Shown in pieces: positions 47,133 through 61,800 of a stretch of 64,000 bases of DNA. Made by a program: the position numbers and the translations under genes. Position 1 is the stretch's first letter. Each line of letters starts with the position of its first letter. This DNA comes from Siphonodentalium dalli. Lineage: Eukaryota > Mollusca > Scaphopoda > Gadilida > Siphonodentaliidae. The stretch is taken from the NCBI GenBank assembly GCA_032622095.1, contig CP136062.1:40240918-40304917 (forward strand), given 5' to 3'. Below the pieces are notes generated by a model. The model was not told where the DNA came from. It did no database searches and worked only from the letters and a program-made list of their open reading frames with translations.

Positions 47133-49180
47133 TATAGTTATCCCCACCATACACATCTATATGTATCACCGCCACACTCATATATAGGTATCCGCACCAC
47201 ATACATCTATAGGTATCACCACCACATACATGTATAGGTATCCCCACCACATACATCTATAGGTATCCCCAGCACACACATCTATATGTATCACCACCAC
47301 ATACATATATAGGTATCCCCACCACACACATATATAGGTATCCCCACGACATACATATATAGGTATCCCCACCACACACATATAGGTATCCTCACCACAC
47401 ACATATATAGGTATCCTCACCACACACATATATAGGTATCCCCGTCACATACATCTATAGGTATCACCACCACATACATCTATAGGTATCACCACCACAC
47501 ACATCTATAGGTTTCCCCACCACACACATCTATAGGTATCCTCACCACATACATATATAGGTATCCCCGCCACACACATATATAGGTATCCTCACCTCAC
47601 ATATCTATAGGTATCCCTACCACACACATATATAGGTATCGCCACCACACACATATATAGTTATCCCCACCACACACATCTATATGTATCCCCACCACAC
47701 ACATATATAGGTATCCCCACCACACACATCTAGAGGTATCCCCACCAAACACATATATAGGTATCCCCACCACATACATATGTAGGTATCCCCACCACAT
47801 ACATATATAGGTATCACCACCACATACATCTATAGATATCACCACCACATACATCTATAGCTATCCCCACCACATACGTCTATAGGTATCCCCGCCACAC
47901 ACATCTATAGGTATCCTCACCACACACATATATAGGTATCCCCACCACATACATCTATAGGTATCCCCACCACACACATATATAGGTATCCCCAACACAC
48001 ACATATATAGGTATCCCCACCACACACATCTATATGTATCCCCACCACACACATATAGGTATACCCGCCACACATATCTATAGGTATCACCACCACATAC
48101 ATCTATAGGTAACACCACCACAACATCTATAGGTATCCCCACCACATACATATATAGGTATCCCTACCACATACATCTATAGGTATCCCCGCCACACACA
48201 TCTATAGGTATCCTCACCACACACATATATAGGTATCCCCACCACATACATCTATAGGTATCACCACCACACACATCTATAGGTATTACCACCACATACA
48301 TCTATAGGTATCACCACCACATACATCTATAGGTATACATACCACATACATCAATAGGTATCCCCACCACATACATCTATAGGTATCCCCGCCACACACA
48401 TATGTAGGTATCCTCACCACACACATATATAGGTTTCCCCACCACATACATATATAGGTATCCCCACCACACACATATATAGGTATCACCACCACAAACG
48501 TCTATATGTATCCCTACCACATACATCTATAGGTAAGCCCACCACATACATATATAGGTATCCCCACCACACACATATATAGGTATCGCCACCACACACA
48601 TATATAGTTATCCCCACCACACACATCTATATGTATCCCCACCACACACATATATAGGTATCCCCACCACACACATCTATAGGTATCCCCACCAAACACA
48701 TATATAGGTATCCCCACCACATACATATGTAGGTATCCCCACCACATACATATATAGGTATCACCACCACATACATCTATAGATATCACCACCACATACA
48801 TCTATAGGTATCCCCACCACATACATCTATAGGTATCCCCGCCACACACATCTATAGGTATCCTCACCACACACATATATAGGTATCCCCACCACATACA
48901 TCTATATGTATCCCCACCACACACATATATAGGTATCCCCATCACATACATATATAGGTATCCCCACCACATACATCCATAGGTATCCCCACCACACACA
49001 TATAGGTATACCCGCCACACACATCTATAGGTATCACCACCACATACATCTATAGGTAACACCACCACAACATCTATAGGTATCCCCACCACATACATAT
49101 ATAGGTATCCCTACCACATACATCTATAGGTATCCCCGCCACACACATCTATAGGTATCCTCACCACACACATATATAGG
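47133..49180. repeat. 2,062-bp higher-order repeat (module D), copy 3
   Basis: This copy matches copy 2 from 45,071 onward at a constant offset of 2,062 bp (TATAGTTATCC at 45,071 and 47,133; GGTATACATACC at 46,270 and 48,332; AAACGTCTATATG at 46,434 and 48,496). Copies 2 and 3 look nearly identical in this span, closer than either is to copy 1, so this duplication is the younger one. Confidence 0.92.
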
Positions 49181-51390
49181 TATCCCCACCACATACATCT
49201 ATAGGTATCACCACCACACACATCTATAGGTATTACCACCACATACATCTATAGGTATACATACCACATACATCTATAGGTATCCCCACCACATACATCT
49301 ATAGGTATCCCCGCCACAAACATCTGTAGGTATCCTCACCACACACATATATAGGTTTCCCCACCACATACATATATAGGTATCCCCACCACACACATAT
49401 ATAGGTATCACCACCACAAACGTCTATATGTATCCCTACCACATACATCTATAGGTAACCCCACCACATACATATATAGGTATCCGCACCACATACATCT
49501 ATAGGTATCCCCACCACACACATATATAGGTATCAACACCACACACATATATAGGTATCACCACCTCATACATCTATATGTATCCCCACCACATACATAT
49601 ATAGGTATCTCCGCCACATACATATATAGGTATCCCCACCACATACATATATAGGTATCCCCACCACACACATATATAGGTATCCCCATCACACACATAT
49701 ATAGGTATCCCCACCACACACATATATATAGGTATCCCCGCCACACACATATATAGGTATCCCCACCACATACATATATAGGTCTCCCCACCACATACAT
49801 CTATAGGTATCCCCACCACACACATCTATAGGTATCCTCACCACATACATATATAGGTATCCCCGCCACACACATATATAGGTATCCTCACCACACACAT
49901 CTATATGTATCCCCACCACACACATATATAGGTATCGCCACCACACACATATATAGGTATCCCCACCACACACATCTATAGGTATCCCCACCACACACAT
50001 ATATAGGTATCCCCACCACATACATCTATAGGTATCCCCACCACACACATATATAGGTATCACCACCACACACATATATAGGTATCACCACCACATACAT
50101 CTATAGGTATCTCCACCACATACATCTATGGGTATAACCACCACACACATATATAGGTATCACCACCACATACATCTATAGGTATCTCCACCACATACAT
50201 CTATGGGTATCCCCGCCACACTCATATATAGGTATCCCCACCACATACATCTATAGGTATCACCACCACATACATGTATAGGTATCCCCACCACATAAAT
50301 CTATAGGTATCCCCACCACATACATCAATATGTATCACCACCACATACATATATAGGTATCCCCACCACACACATATATAGGTATCCCCACCACATACAT
50401 ATATAGGTATCCCCACCACACACATATAGGTATCCTCACCACACACATATATAGGTATCCTCACCACACACATATATAGGTCTCCCCGCCACATACATAT
50501 ATAGGTATCACCACCACATACATATATAGGTATCCCCACCACATACATCTATAGGTATCCCCACCACATACATATATAGGTATCCCCACCACATACATCT
50601 ATAGGTATCCCCACCACATACATATATAGGTATCCCCACCACATACATATATAGGTATCCCCAACACACACATCTATAGATATCCCCGCCATACACGTCT
50701 ATAGGTATCCCCTCCACATACATATATAGGTATCCCCACCAAATACATCCATATGTATCCCCGCCACACACATCTATAGGTATCCTCACCACACACATAT
50801 ATAGGTATACCCACCACATACATATATAGGTATCCCCACCACACACATATATAGGTATCACCACCACATACATCTATATGTATCCCCACCACGTACATAT
50901 ATAGGTAACCCCACCACATACATATATAGGTATCCCCACCACATACATCTATAGGTATCCCCACCACACACGTATATAGGTATCACCACCACACACATAT
51001 ATAGGTATCACCACCACATACATCTATAGGTATCTCCACCACATACATCTATGGGTATAACCACCACACACATATATAGGTATCACCACCACATACATCT
51101 ATAGGTATCTCCACCACATACATCTATGGGTATCCCCGCCACATACATATATAGGTATCCCCACCACATACATATATAGGTAGCACCACACTATACATAT
51201 ATAGGTATCCACACCACACACATCTATAGGTATCCCCACCACACACATCTATAGGTATCCCCGCCACACACATCTATAGGTATCCCCGCCACACACATCT
51301 ATAGGTATCCCCATCACATACATATATAGGTATCCCCACCACATACTTATATAGGTATCCCCACAATATACATCTATATGTATCCTCACC
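49181..51390. repeat. Module D tail passing into module E
   Basis: A further partial D copy carries GGTATACATACC at 49,253 and AAACGTCTATATG at 49,418. It is followed by units matching 17.5-18.7 kb (TATCTCCGCC near 49,606), CACGTACATATATAGG at 50,890 and TATGGGTAT pairs at about 50,128/50,203 and 51,050/51,125. A unit with the odd order CACCACACTATACAT lies at 51,184. The order parallels 17.2-23.4 kb. Confidence 0.82.
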
Positions 51391-51917
51391 ACATACATAT
51401 ATAGGTATCCCCACCACATACATATATAGGTATCCCCACCACATACATCTATAAGTATCCCCACCACATACATATATAGGTATCCCCACCACATACATAT
51501 ATAGGTATCCCCACCACATACATATATAGGTATCCCCACCACATACATCTATAGGTATCCCCACCACATACATATATATGTATCCTCACCACATACATAT
51601 ATAGGTATCCCCGCCACATACATCTATATGTATCCCCACCACATTCATATATAGGTATCCCCACCACATACATATATAGGTATCCCCACCACATACATAT
51701 ATAGGTATCCCCACCACATACATATATAGGTATCCCCACCACATACATCTATAAGTATCCCCACCACATACATATATAGGTATCCCCACCACATACATAT
51801 ATAGGTATCCCCACCACATACATATATAGGTATCCCCACCACATACATCTATAGGTATCCCCACCACATACATATATATGTATCCTCACCACATACATAT
51901 ATAGGTATCCCCGCCAC
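51391..51917. repeat. 300-bp tandem duplication (12-unit offset)
   Basis: Positions 51,391-51,617 and 51,691-51,917 read identically, including the CTATAAGTATCC unit at 51,449 and 51,749 and the ATATATATGTATCC unit near 51,570 and 51,870. The offset is exactly twelve 25-bp units. The same stretch in module E elsewhere (about 9.3-9.5 kb) appears without this doubling. Confidence 0.9.
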
Positions 51918-52935
51918 ACACATATATAGGTATCCTCACCACACACATCTATAGGTATCCCCACCACACACATATATAGGTATCGCCACCACACACATAT
52001 ATAGGTATCCCCACCACACACATATATAGGTATCCCCACCACACACATATATAGGTATCCCCACCACACACATGTATAGGTATCCCAACCACACATATCT
52101 ATTGGTATCCCCACCACACATATCTATTGGTATCCCCACCACATACATATATAGGTATCCCCACCACATACATATATAGGTATCACCACCACATACATAT
52201 ATAGGTATCCTCACCACATACATATATAGGTATCCTCACCACACACATCTATAGGTATCCCACCACACACATATATAGGTATCCCCACCACACATATCTA
52301 TAGGTATCCCCACTACATACATATATATGTATCCCCACCACACACATATATAGGTATCCCCACCACATACATATATAGCTATCCCCACCACATACATATA
52401 TAGCTATCCCCACCACATACATCTATAGGTATCCTCACCACATACATATATAGGTATCCCCGCCACACACATATATAGGTATCCCCACCACACACATATA
52501 TAGGTATCACCACCACACACATATATAGGTATCCCCGCCACATACATATGTAGGTATCCCCACCACATATATATATAGGTATCACCACCACACACATATA
52601 TAGGTATCCCCACCACATACATATATAGGTATCCCCATCACATACATTTATAGGTATCCCCACCACACACATATATAGGTATCCCCACCACATACATATA
52701 TAGGTATCACCACCACATACATATATAGGTATCCCCATCACATACATTTATAGGTATCCCCACCACACACATATATAGGTATCCCCACCACATACATATA
52801 TAGGTATCCCCACCACATACATATATAGGTATCCCCACCACATACATCTATAAGTGTCCCCACCACACACATATATAGGTATCCCCACCACACACATCTA
52901 TAGGTATCCCCACCACGCACATATATAGGTATCCC
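51918..52935. repeat. Module E tail and 25.4-kb-type segment
   Basis: Positions up to about 52,300 resemble 9.5-9.8 kb and 24.0-24.3 kb, with two private TCTATTGGTATC units near 52,100. From 52,379 to 52,747 the segment matches 25,465-25,833 at an offset of 26,914 bp. CTATAAGTGTCCCC at 52,848 and CCACGCACATATATAGG near 52,912 mark a short module B piece. Only satellite is present. Confidence 0.82.
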
Positions 52936-53341
52936 CACCACATATATATATAGGTATCCCCACCACATACATCTATAGGTATCCCCACCACATACATATC
53001 CACATACATATATAGGTATCCCCACCACATACATATATAGGTATCACCACCACACACATATATGTATTCCCGCCACATACATATAGGTATCCCCACCACA
53101 CACATATAGGTATCCCCACCACACACATCTATAGGCATCACCACCACATACATATATAGGTATCCCCAACACATACATATATAAGTATCCCCACCACATA
53201 CTTATATAGGTATCCCCACCACATACATATATAGGTATTCCCACCACATACATATATAGGTATCCCCACCACATACATATATAGGTATCCCCACCACATA
53301 CATATATAGGTGTCCCCACCGCATACATCTATAAGTATCCC
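52936..53341. repeat. 406-bp higher-order repeat, copy 1, with truncated-unit scar
   Basis: This copy contains the scar ACATATCCACATAC at 52,994, where one unit is cut after ACATAT and joined to CCACATAC of another, giving a unit of abnormal length. It also has a TATGTATTCCCGCC unit near 53,060 and a CTTATATAGG unit near 53,200. The next copy starts at 53,342. Confidence 0.9.
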
Positions 53342-53772
53342 CACCACATATATATATAGGTATCCCCACCACATACATCTATAGGTATCCCCACCACATA
53401 CATATCCACATACATATATAGGTATCCCCACCACACACATATATAGGCATCCCCACCACATACATATATAGGTATCACCACCACACACATATATGTATTC
53501 CCGCCACATACATATAGGTATCCCCACCACACACATATAGGTATCCCCACCACACACATCTATAGGTATCAACACCACATACATATATAGGTATCCCCAA
53601 CACATACATATATAAGTATCCCCACCACATACTTATATAGGTATCCCCACCACATACATATATAGGTATTCCCACCACATACATATATAGGTATCCCCAC
53701 CACATACATATATAGGTATCCCCACCACATACATATATAGGTATCCCCACCGCATACATCTATAAGTATCCC
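53342..53772. repeat. 431-bp higher-order repeat, copy 2, with truncated-unit scar
   Basis: The same order is found as in the preceding copy, with the scar at 53,400. One extra unit near 53,436-53,460, ending in AGGCAT, makes it 25 bp longer than copy 1. A third scar lies at 53,831, showing that a third copy had begun before the 5,030-bp repeat takes over. Confidence 0.9.
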
Positions 53773-53789
53773 CACCACATACATATATA

Positions 53790-56700
53790 GGTATCCCCAC
53801 CACATACATCTATAGGTATCCCCACCACATACATATCCCCATACATATATAGGTATCCCCACCACATACATATATAGGTATCCCCACCACACACATATAT
53901 AGATATCCCAACCACACACATATATAGGTATCTCCACCACACACATATATATAGGTATCGCCGCCACACATATATATAGGTATCCCCACCACATACATAT
54001 ATAGGTCTCCCCACCACATACATCTATAGGTATCCCCATCACACATATATAGGTATCACCACCACATACATCTATAGGTATCTCCACCACATACATCTAT
54101 GGGTATCCCCGCCACATACATATATAGGTATCCCCACCACATACATATATAGGTATCCCCACCACATACATCTATAGGTATCCCCACCACACACATATAT
54201 AGGTATCACCACCACACACATATATAGGTATCACCACCACATACATCTATAGGTATCTCCACCACATACATATATGGGTATAACCACCACACACATATAT
54301 AGGTATCACCACCACATACATCTATAGGTATCTCCACCACATACATCTATGGGTATCCCCGCCACATACATATATAGGTATCCCCACCACATACATATAT
54401 AGGTATCCCCACCACATACATATATAGGTATCCCCACCACATACATATATAGGTATCTCCACCACATACATCTATGGGTATCCCCGCCACATTCATATAT
54501 AGGTATCCCCACCACACATATCTATAGGTATCCCCACCATATACATATATAGATATCACCACCACACACATATATAGGTATCCCCACCACACACATATAT
54601 AGGTATCCCCGCCACATACATATATAGGTATCACCACCACACACATATATAGGTCTCCCCACCACATACATATATAGGTATCCCCACCACACACATCTAT
54701 ATGTATCCCCACCACACACAGATCTATATGTATCCCCACCACACACATATATAGGTATTCCCACAATACACATCTATAGTTATCCCCGCCACACACATAT
54801 ATAGGTATCCCCACAACATACATATATAGGTATCCCCACCACTCACATATATAGGTATCACCGCCACATACATCTATAGGTATCCCCACCACATACATAT
54901 ATAGGTATCCCCGCCACACACATATATAGGTATCCCCACCACACACATATATAGGTATCACCACCACACACATATATAGGTATCCCCGCCACATACATAT
55001 GTAGGTATCCCCACCACATATATATAAACGTATCACCACTACACACATATATAGGTATCCCCACCACATACATATATAGGTATCCCCATCACATACATTT
55101 ATAGGTATCCCCACCACACACATATATAGGTATCCCCACCACATACAAATATAGGTATCACCACCACATACATATATAGGTATCCCCATCACATACATTT
55201 ATAGGTATCCCCACCACACACATATATAGGTATCCCCACCACATGCATATATAGGTATCCCCACCACATACATATATAGGTATCCCCACCACATACATCT
55301 ATAGGTATCCCCACCACACACATATATAGGTATCACCACCACAAACGTCTATATGTATCCCTACCACATACATATATAGGTAACCCCACCACATACATAT
55401 ATAGGTATCCCCACCACATACATCTATAGGTATCCCCACCACACACATATATAGGTATCAACACCACACACATATATAGGTATCACCACCACATACATCT
55501 ATATGTATCCCACCACATACATATATAGGTATCTCCGCCACATACATATATAGGTATCCCCACCACATACATATATAGGTATCCCCACCACACACATATA
55601 TAGGTATCCCCACCACACACATATATAGGTATGCCCACCACACACATATATATAGGTATCCCCGCCACACACATATATAGGTATCCCCACCACATACATA
55701 TATAGGTCTCCCCACCACATACATCTATAGGTATCCCCACCACACACATCTATAGGTATCCTCACCACATACATATATAGGTATCCCTGCCACACACATA
55801 TATAGGTATCCTCACCACACACATCTATAGGTATCCCCACCACACACATATATAGGTATCGCCACCACACACATATATAGGTATCCCCACCACACACATC
55901 TATAGGTATCCCCACCACACACATATATAGGTATCCGCACCACACACATATATAGGTATCCCCACCACACACATCTATAGGTATCCCCACCAAACACATA
56001 TATAGGTATCCCCACCACATACATATATAGGTATCCCCACCACATTCATATATAGGTATCACCTCCACATACATATATAGGTATCCTCACCACACACATC
56101 TATAGGTACCCCACACACACATATATAGGTATCCCCACCACACACATCTATAGGTATCCCAACCACACACATCTATAGGTATCCCCACTACATACATATA
56201 TATGTATCCCCACCACTTACATATATAGGTATCCCCGCCACATACATATATAGGTATCCCCACCACATACATATATAGGTATCCCCACCACACACATATA
56301 TAGGTATCCCCACCACACACATATATAGGTATCCCCACCACACACATATATATAGGTATCCCCGCCACTCACATATATAGGTATCCCCACCACATACATA
56401 TATAGGTCTCCCCACCACATACATATATAGGTATCCCCACCACACACATCTATAGGTATCCCCACCACACACATATATTGGTATCACCACCACATATATA
56501 TATAGGCATCCCCGCCACACACATATATGTGTTTCCCCGCCACATACATATATAGGTATCCCCACCACACACATCTATAGGTATCCCCACCATATACATA
56601 TATAGGTATCACCACCACACACATATATAGGTATCACCACCACACACATATATAGGTCTCCCCACCACATACATCTATAGGTATCCCCACCACACACATC

Positions 56701-58819
56701 TATATGTATCCCCACCACACACTGATCTATAGGTATCCCCACCACACACATATATAGGTATTCCCACAATACACATCTATAGTTATCCCCGCCACACACA
56801 TATATAGTTATCACCACCACATACATATATAGGTATCCCCACCACACACATATATAGGTATCCCCACCACATACATATATAGGTATCACCACCACACACA
56901 TATAGGTATCCCCGCCACATACATATAGGTATCCCCACCACACACATATAGGTATCCCCACCACACACATATATAGGTATCACCACCACATACATCTATA
57001 GATATCACCACCACATACATCTATAGGTATCCCCACCACATACATCTATAGGTATCCCCGCCACATACATATATAGGCATCCCCACCACATACATATATA
57101 GGTATCCCCACCACACACATATATAGGTATCCCCACCACACACATATATAGGTATCCCCACCACACACATATATATAGGTATCCCCGCCACACACATATA
57201 TAGGTATCCCCACCACATACATATATAGGTCTCCCCACCACATACATCTATAGGTATCCCCACCACACACATCTATAGGTATCCTCACCACATACATATA
57301 TAGGTATCCTAGCCACACACATATATAGGTATCCTCACCACACACATCTATAGGTATCCCCACCACAAACATATATAGGTATCGCCACCACACACATATA
57401 TAGGTATCCCCACCACACACATCTATAGGTATCCCCACCACACACATATATAGGGTATCCCCACCACACACATATATAGGTATCCACACCACACACATCT
57501 ATAGGTATCCCCACCAAACACATATATAGGTATCCCCACCACATACATATATAGGTATCCCCACCACATTCATATATAGGTATCACCTCCACATACATAT
57601 ATAGGTATCCTCACCACACACATCTATAGGTATCCCACACACACATATATAGGTATCCCCACCACACACATCTATAGGTATCCCCACCACACACATCTAT
57701 AGGTATCCCCACTACATACATATATATGTATCCCCACCACTTACATATATAGGTATCCCCGCCACATACATATATAGGTATCCCCACCACATACATATAG
57801 GTATCCCCACCACACACATATATAGGTATCCCCACCACACACATATATAGGTATCCCCACCACACACATATATATAGGTATCCCCGCCACTCACATATAT
57901 AGGTATCCCCACCACATACATATATAGGTCTCCCCACCACATACATATATAGGTATCCCCACCACACACATCTATAGGTATCCCCACCACACACATATAT
58001 TGGTATCACCACCACATATATATATATAGGTATCCCCGCCACACACATATATGTGTATCCCCGCCACATACATATATAGGTATCCCCACCACACACATCT
58101 ATAGGTATCCCCACCATATACATATATAGGTATCACCACCACACACATATATAGGTATCATCACCACACACATATATAGGTCTCCCCACCACATACATCT
58201 ATAGGTATCCCCACCACACACATCTATATGTATCCCCACCACACACAGATCTATAGGTATCCCCACCACACACATATATAGGTATTCCCACAATACACAT
58301 CTATAGTTATCCCCGCCACACACATATATAGGTATCACCACCACATACATATATAGGTATCCCCACCACACACATATATAGGTATCCCCACCACACACAT
58401 ATATAGGTATCACCACCACACACATATAGGTATCCCCGCCACATACATATAGGTTTCCCCACCACACACATATAGGTATCCCCACCACACACATATATAG
58501 GTATCACCACCACATACATCTATAAATATCACCACCACATACATCTATAGGTATCCCCACCACATACATCTATAGGTATTCCCGCCACACACATCTATAG
58601 GTATCCTCACCACACACATATATAGGTATCCCCACCACATACATCTATATGTATTCCCACCGCACACATATATAGGTATCCCCACCACACACATATATAG
58701 GTATCCCCACCACATACATCTATAGGTATCCCCACACACACATATAGGTATACCCGCCACACACATCTATAGGTATCCTACCACACACATATATAGGTAT
58801 CCCCACCACAACATCTACA
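53790..58819. repeat. 5,030-bp higher-order repeat, copy 1
   Basis: This block is repeated directly downstream at an offset of 5,030 bp. The offset grows to 5,031 after a 1-bp C loss in copy 1 at about 55,509, returns to 5,030 at an extra G near 57,454 (TAGGGTATCC), and becomes 5,032 then 5,034 through TA-step losses near 57,797 and 58,016-58,028. It starts beside the scar ACATATCCCCATAC at 53,831. It contains AAACGTCTATATG at 55,343 and, inside it, a 1,523-bp tandem pair. Confidence 0.94.
55483..58545. repeat. Nested 1,523-bp tandem pair within 5,030-bp copy 1
   Basis: Positions of about 55,483-57,004 and 57,005-58,545 repeat each other at an offset of 1,520-1,524 bp, the spread coming from the 1-bp and TA-step changes listed for the parent repeat. 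Landmarks are a TATCTCCGCC or TATCCCCGCC unit near the start, CCCACACACACAT near 56,111 and 57,634, CACTGATCTATAGG near 56,721 against CACAGATCTATAGG near 58,246, and 23-bp units near 56,900 and 58,420. Both halves are versions of module A. Confidence 0.88.
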
Positions 58820-61800
58820 GGTATCCCCACCACATACATATATAGGTATCCCCACCACATACATATCCCCATACATATATAGGTATCCCCACCACATACA
58901 TATATAGGTATCCCCACCACACACATATATAGATATCCCAACCACACACATATATAGGTATCTCCACCACACACATATATATAGGTATCGCCGCCACACA
59001 TATATATAGGTATCCCCACCACATACATATATAGGTCTCCCCACCACATACATCTATAGGTATCCCCATCACACATATATAGGTATCACCACCACATACA
59101 TCTATAGGTATCTCCACCACATACATCTATGGGTATCCCCGCCACATACATATATAGGTATCCCCACCACATACATATATAGGTATCCCCACCACATACA
59201 TCTATAGGTATCCCCACCACACACATATATAGGTATCACCACCACACACATATATAGGTATCACCACCACATACATCTATAGGTATCTCCACCACATACA
59301 TATATGGGTATAACCACCACACACATATATAGGTATCACCACCACATACATCTATAGGTATCTCCACCACATACATCTATGGGTATCCCCGCCACATACA
59401 TATATAGGTATCCCCACCACATACATATATAGGTATCCCCACCACATACATATATAGGTATCCCCACCACATACATATATAGGTATCTCCACCACATACA
59501 TCTATGGGTATCCCCGCCACATTCATATATAGGTATCCCCACCACACATATCTATAGGTATCCCCACCATATACATATATAGATATCACCACCACACACA
59601 TATATAGGTATCCCCACCACACACATATATAGGTATCCCCGCCACATACATATATAGGTATCACCACCACACACATATATAGGTCTCCCCACCACATACA
59701 TATATAGGTATCCCCACCACACACATCTATATGTATCCCCACCACACACAGATCTATATGTATCCCCACCACACACATATATAGGTATTCCCACAATACA
59801 CATCTATAGTTATCCCCGCCACACACATATATAGGTATCCCCACAACATACATATATAGGTATCCCCACCACTCACATATATAGGTATCACCGCCACATA
59901 CATCTATAGGTATCCCCACCACATACATATATAGGTATCCCCGCCACACACATATATAGGTATCCCCACCACACACATATATAGGTATCACCACCACACA
60001 CATATATAGGTATCCCCGCCACATACATATGTAGGTATCCCCACCACATATATATAAACGAATCACCACTACACACATATATAGGTATCCCCACCACATA
60101 CATATATAGGTATCCCCATCACATACATTTATAGGTATCCCCACCACACACATATATAGGTATCCCCACCACATACAAATATAGGTATCACCACCACATA
60201 CATATATAGGTATCCCCATCACATACATTTATAGGTATCCCCACCACACACATATATAGGTATCCCCACCACATGCATATATAGGTATCCCCACCACATA
60301 CATATATAGGTATCCCCACCACATACATCTATAGGTATCCCCACCACACACATATATAGGTATCACCACCACAAACGTCTATATGTATCCCTACCACATA
60401 CATATATAGGTAACCCCACCACATACATATATAGGTATCCCCACCACATACATCTATAGGTATCCCCACCACACACATATATAGGTATCAACACCACACA
60501 CATATATAGGTATCACCACCACATACATCTATATGTATCCCCACCACATACATATATAGGTATCTCCGCCACATACATATATAGGTATCCCCACCACATA
60601 CATATATAGGTATCCCCACCACACACATATATAGGTATCCCCACCACACACATATATAGGTATGCCCACCACACACATATATATAGGTATCCCCGCCACA
60701 CACATATATAGGTATCCCCACCACATACATATATAGGTCTCCCCACCACATACATCTATAGGTATCCCCACCACACACATCTATAGGTATCCTCACCACA
60801 TACATATATAGGTATCCCTGCCACACACATATATAGGTATCCTCACCACACACATCTATAGGTATCCCCACCACACACATATATAGGTATCGCCACCACA
60901 CACATATATAGGTATCCCCACCACACACATCTATAGGTATCCCCACCACACACATATATAGGTATCCGCACCACACACATATATAGGTATCCCCACCACA
61001 CACATCTATAGGTATCCCCACCAAACACATATATAGGTATCCCCACCACATACATATATAGGTATCCCCACCACATTCATATATAGGTATCACCTCCACA
61101 TACATATATAGGTATCCTCACCACACACATCTATAGGTACCCCACACACACATATATAGGTATCCCCACCACACACATCTATAGGTATCCCAACCACACA
61201 CATCTATAGGTATCCCCACTACATACATATATATGTATCCCCACCACTTACATATATAGGTATCCCCGCCACATACATATATAGGTATCCCCACCACATA
61301 CATATATAGGTATCCCCACCACACACATATATAGGTATCCCCACCACACACATATATAGGTATCCCCACCACACACATATATATAGGTATCCCCGCCACT
61401 CACATATATAGGTATCCCCACCACATACATATATAGGTCTCCCCACCACATACATATATAGGTATCCCCACCACACACATCTATAGGTATCCCCACCACA
61501 CACATATATTGGTATCACCACCACATATATATATAGGCATCCCCGCCACACACATATATGTGTTTCCCCGCCACATACATATATAGGTATCCCCACCACA
61601 CACATCTATAGGTATCCCCACCATATACATATATAGGTATCACCACCACACACATATATAGGTATCACCACCACACACATATATAGGTCTCCCCACCACA
61701 TACATCTATAGGTATCCCCACCACACACATCTATATGTATCCCCACCACACACTGATCTATAGGTATCCCCACCACACACATATATAGGTATTCCCACAA

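Noticed and set aside
52936-53840. Transposon insertion or target-site duplication at the ACATATCC joints
   Set aside because: Both sides are ordinary satellite units, with no foreign sequence between and no terminal inverted repeats. Truncated-unit joining explains them.
54347-55198. Minus-strand open frame of 283 codons (also 59,377-60,228; 269 codons at 40,305-41,114; 258 at 36,323-37,099; 256 at 37,851-38,621) as protein-coding genes
   Set aside because: They are made only of the 25-residue translation of three 25-bp units. The consensus is open in every minus-strand frame, starts and ends are set by random variant units, and overlapping frames are equally open. No promoter, splice or conserved domain evidence is present.
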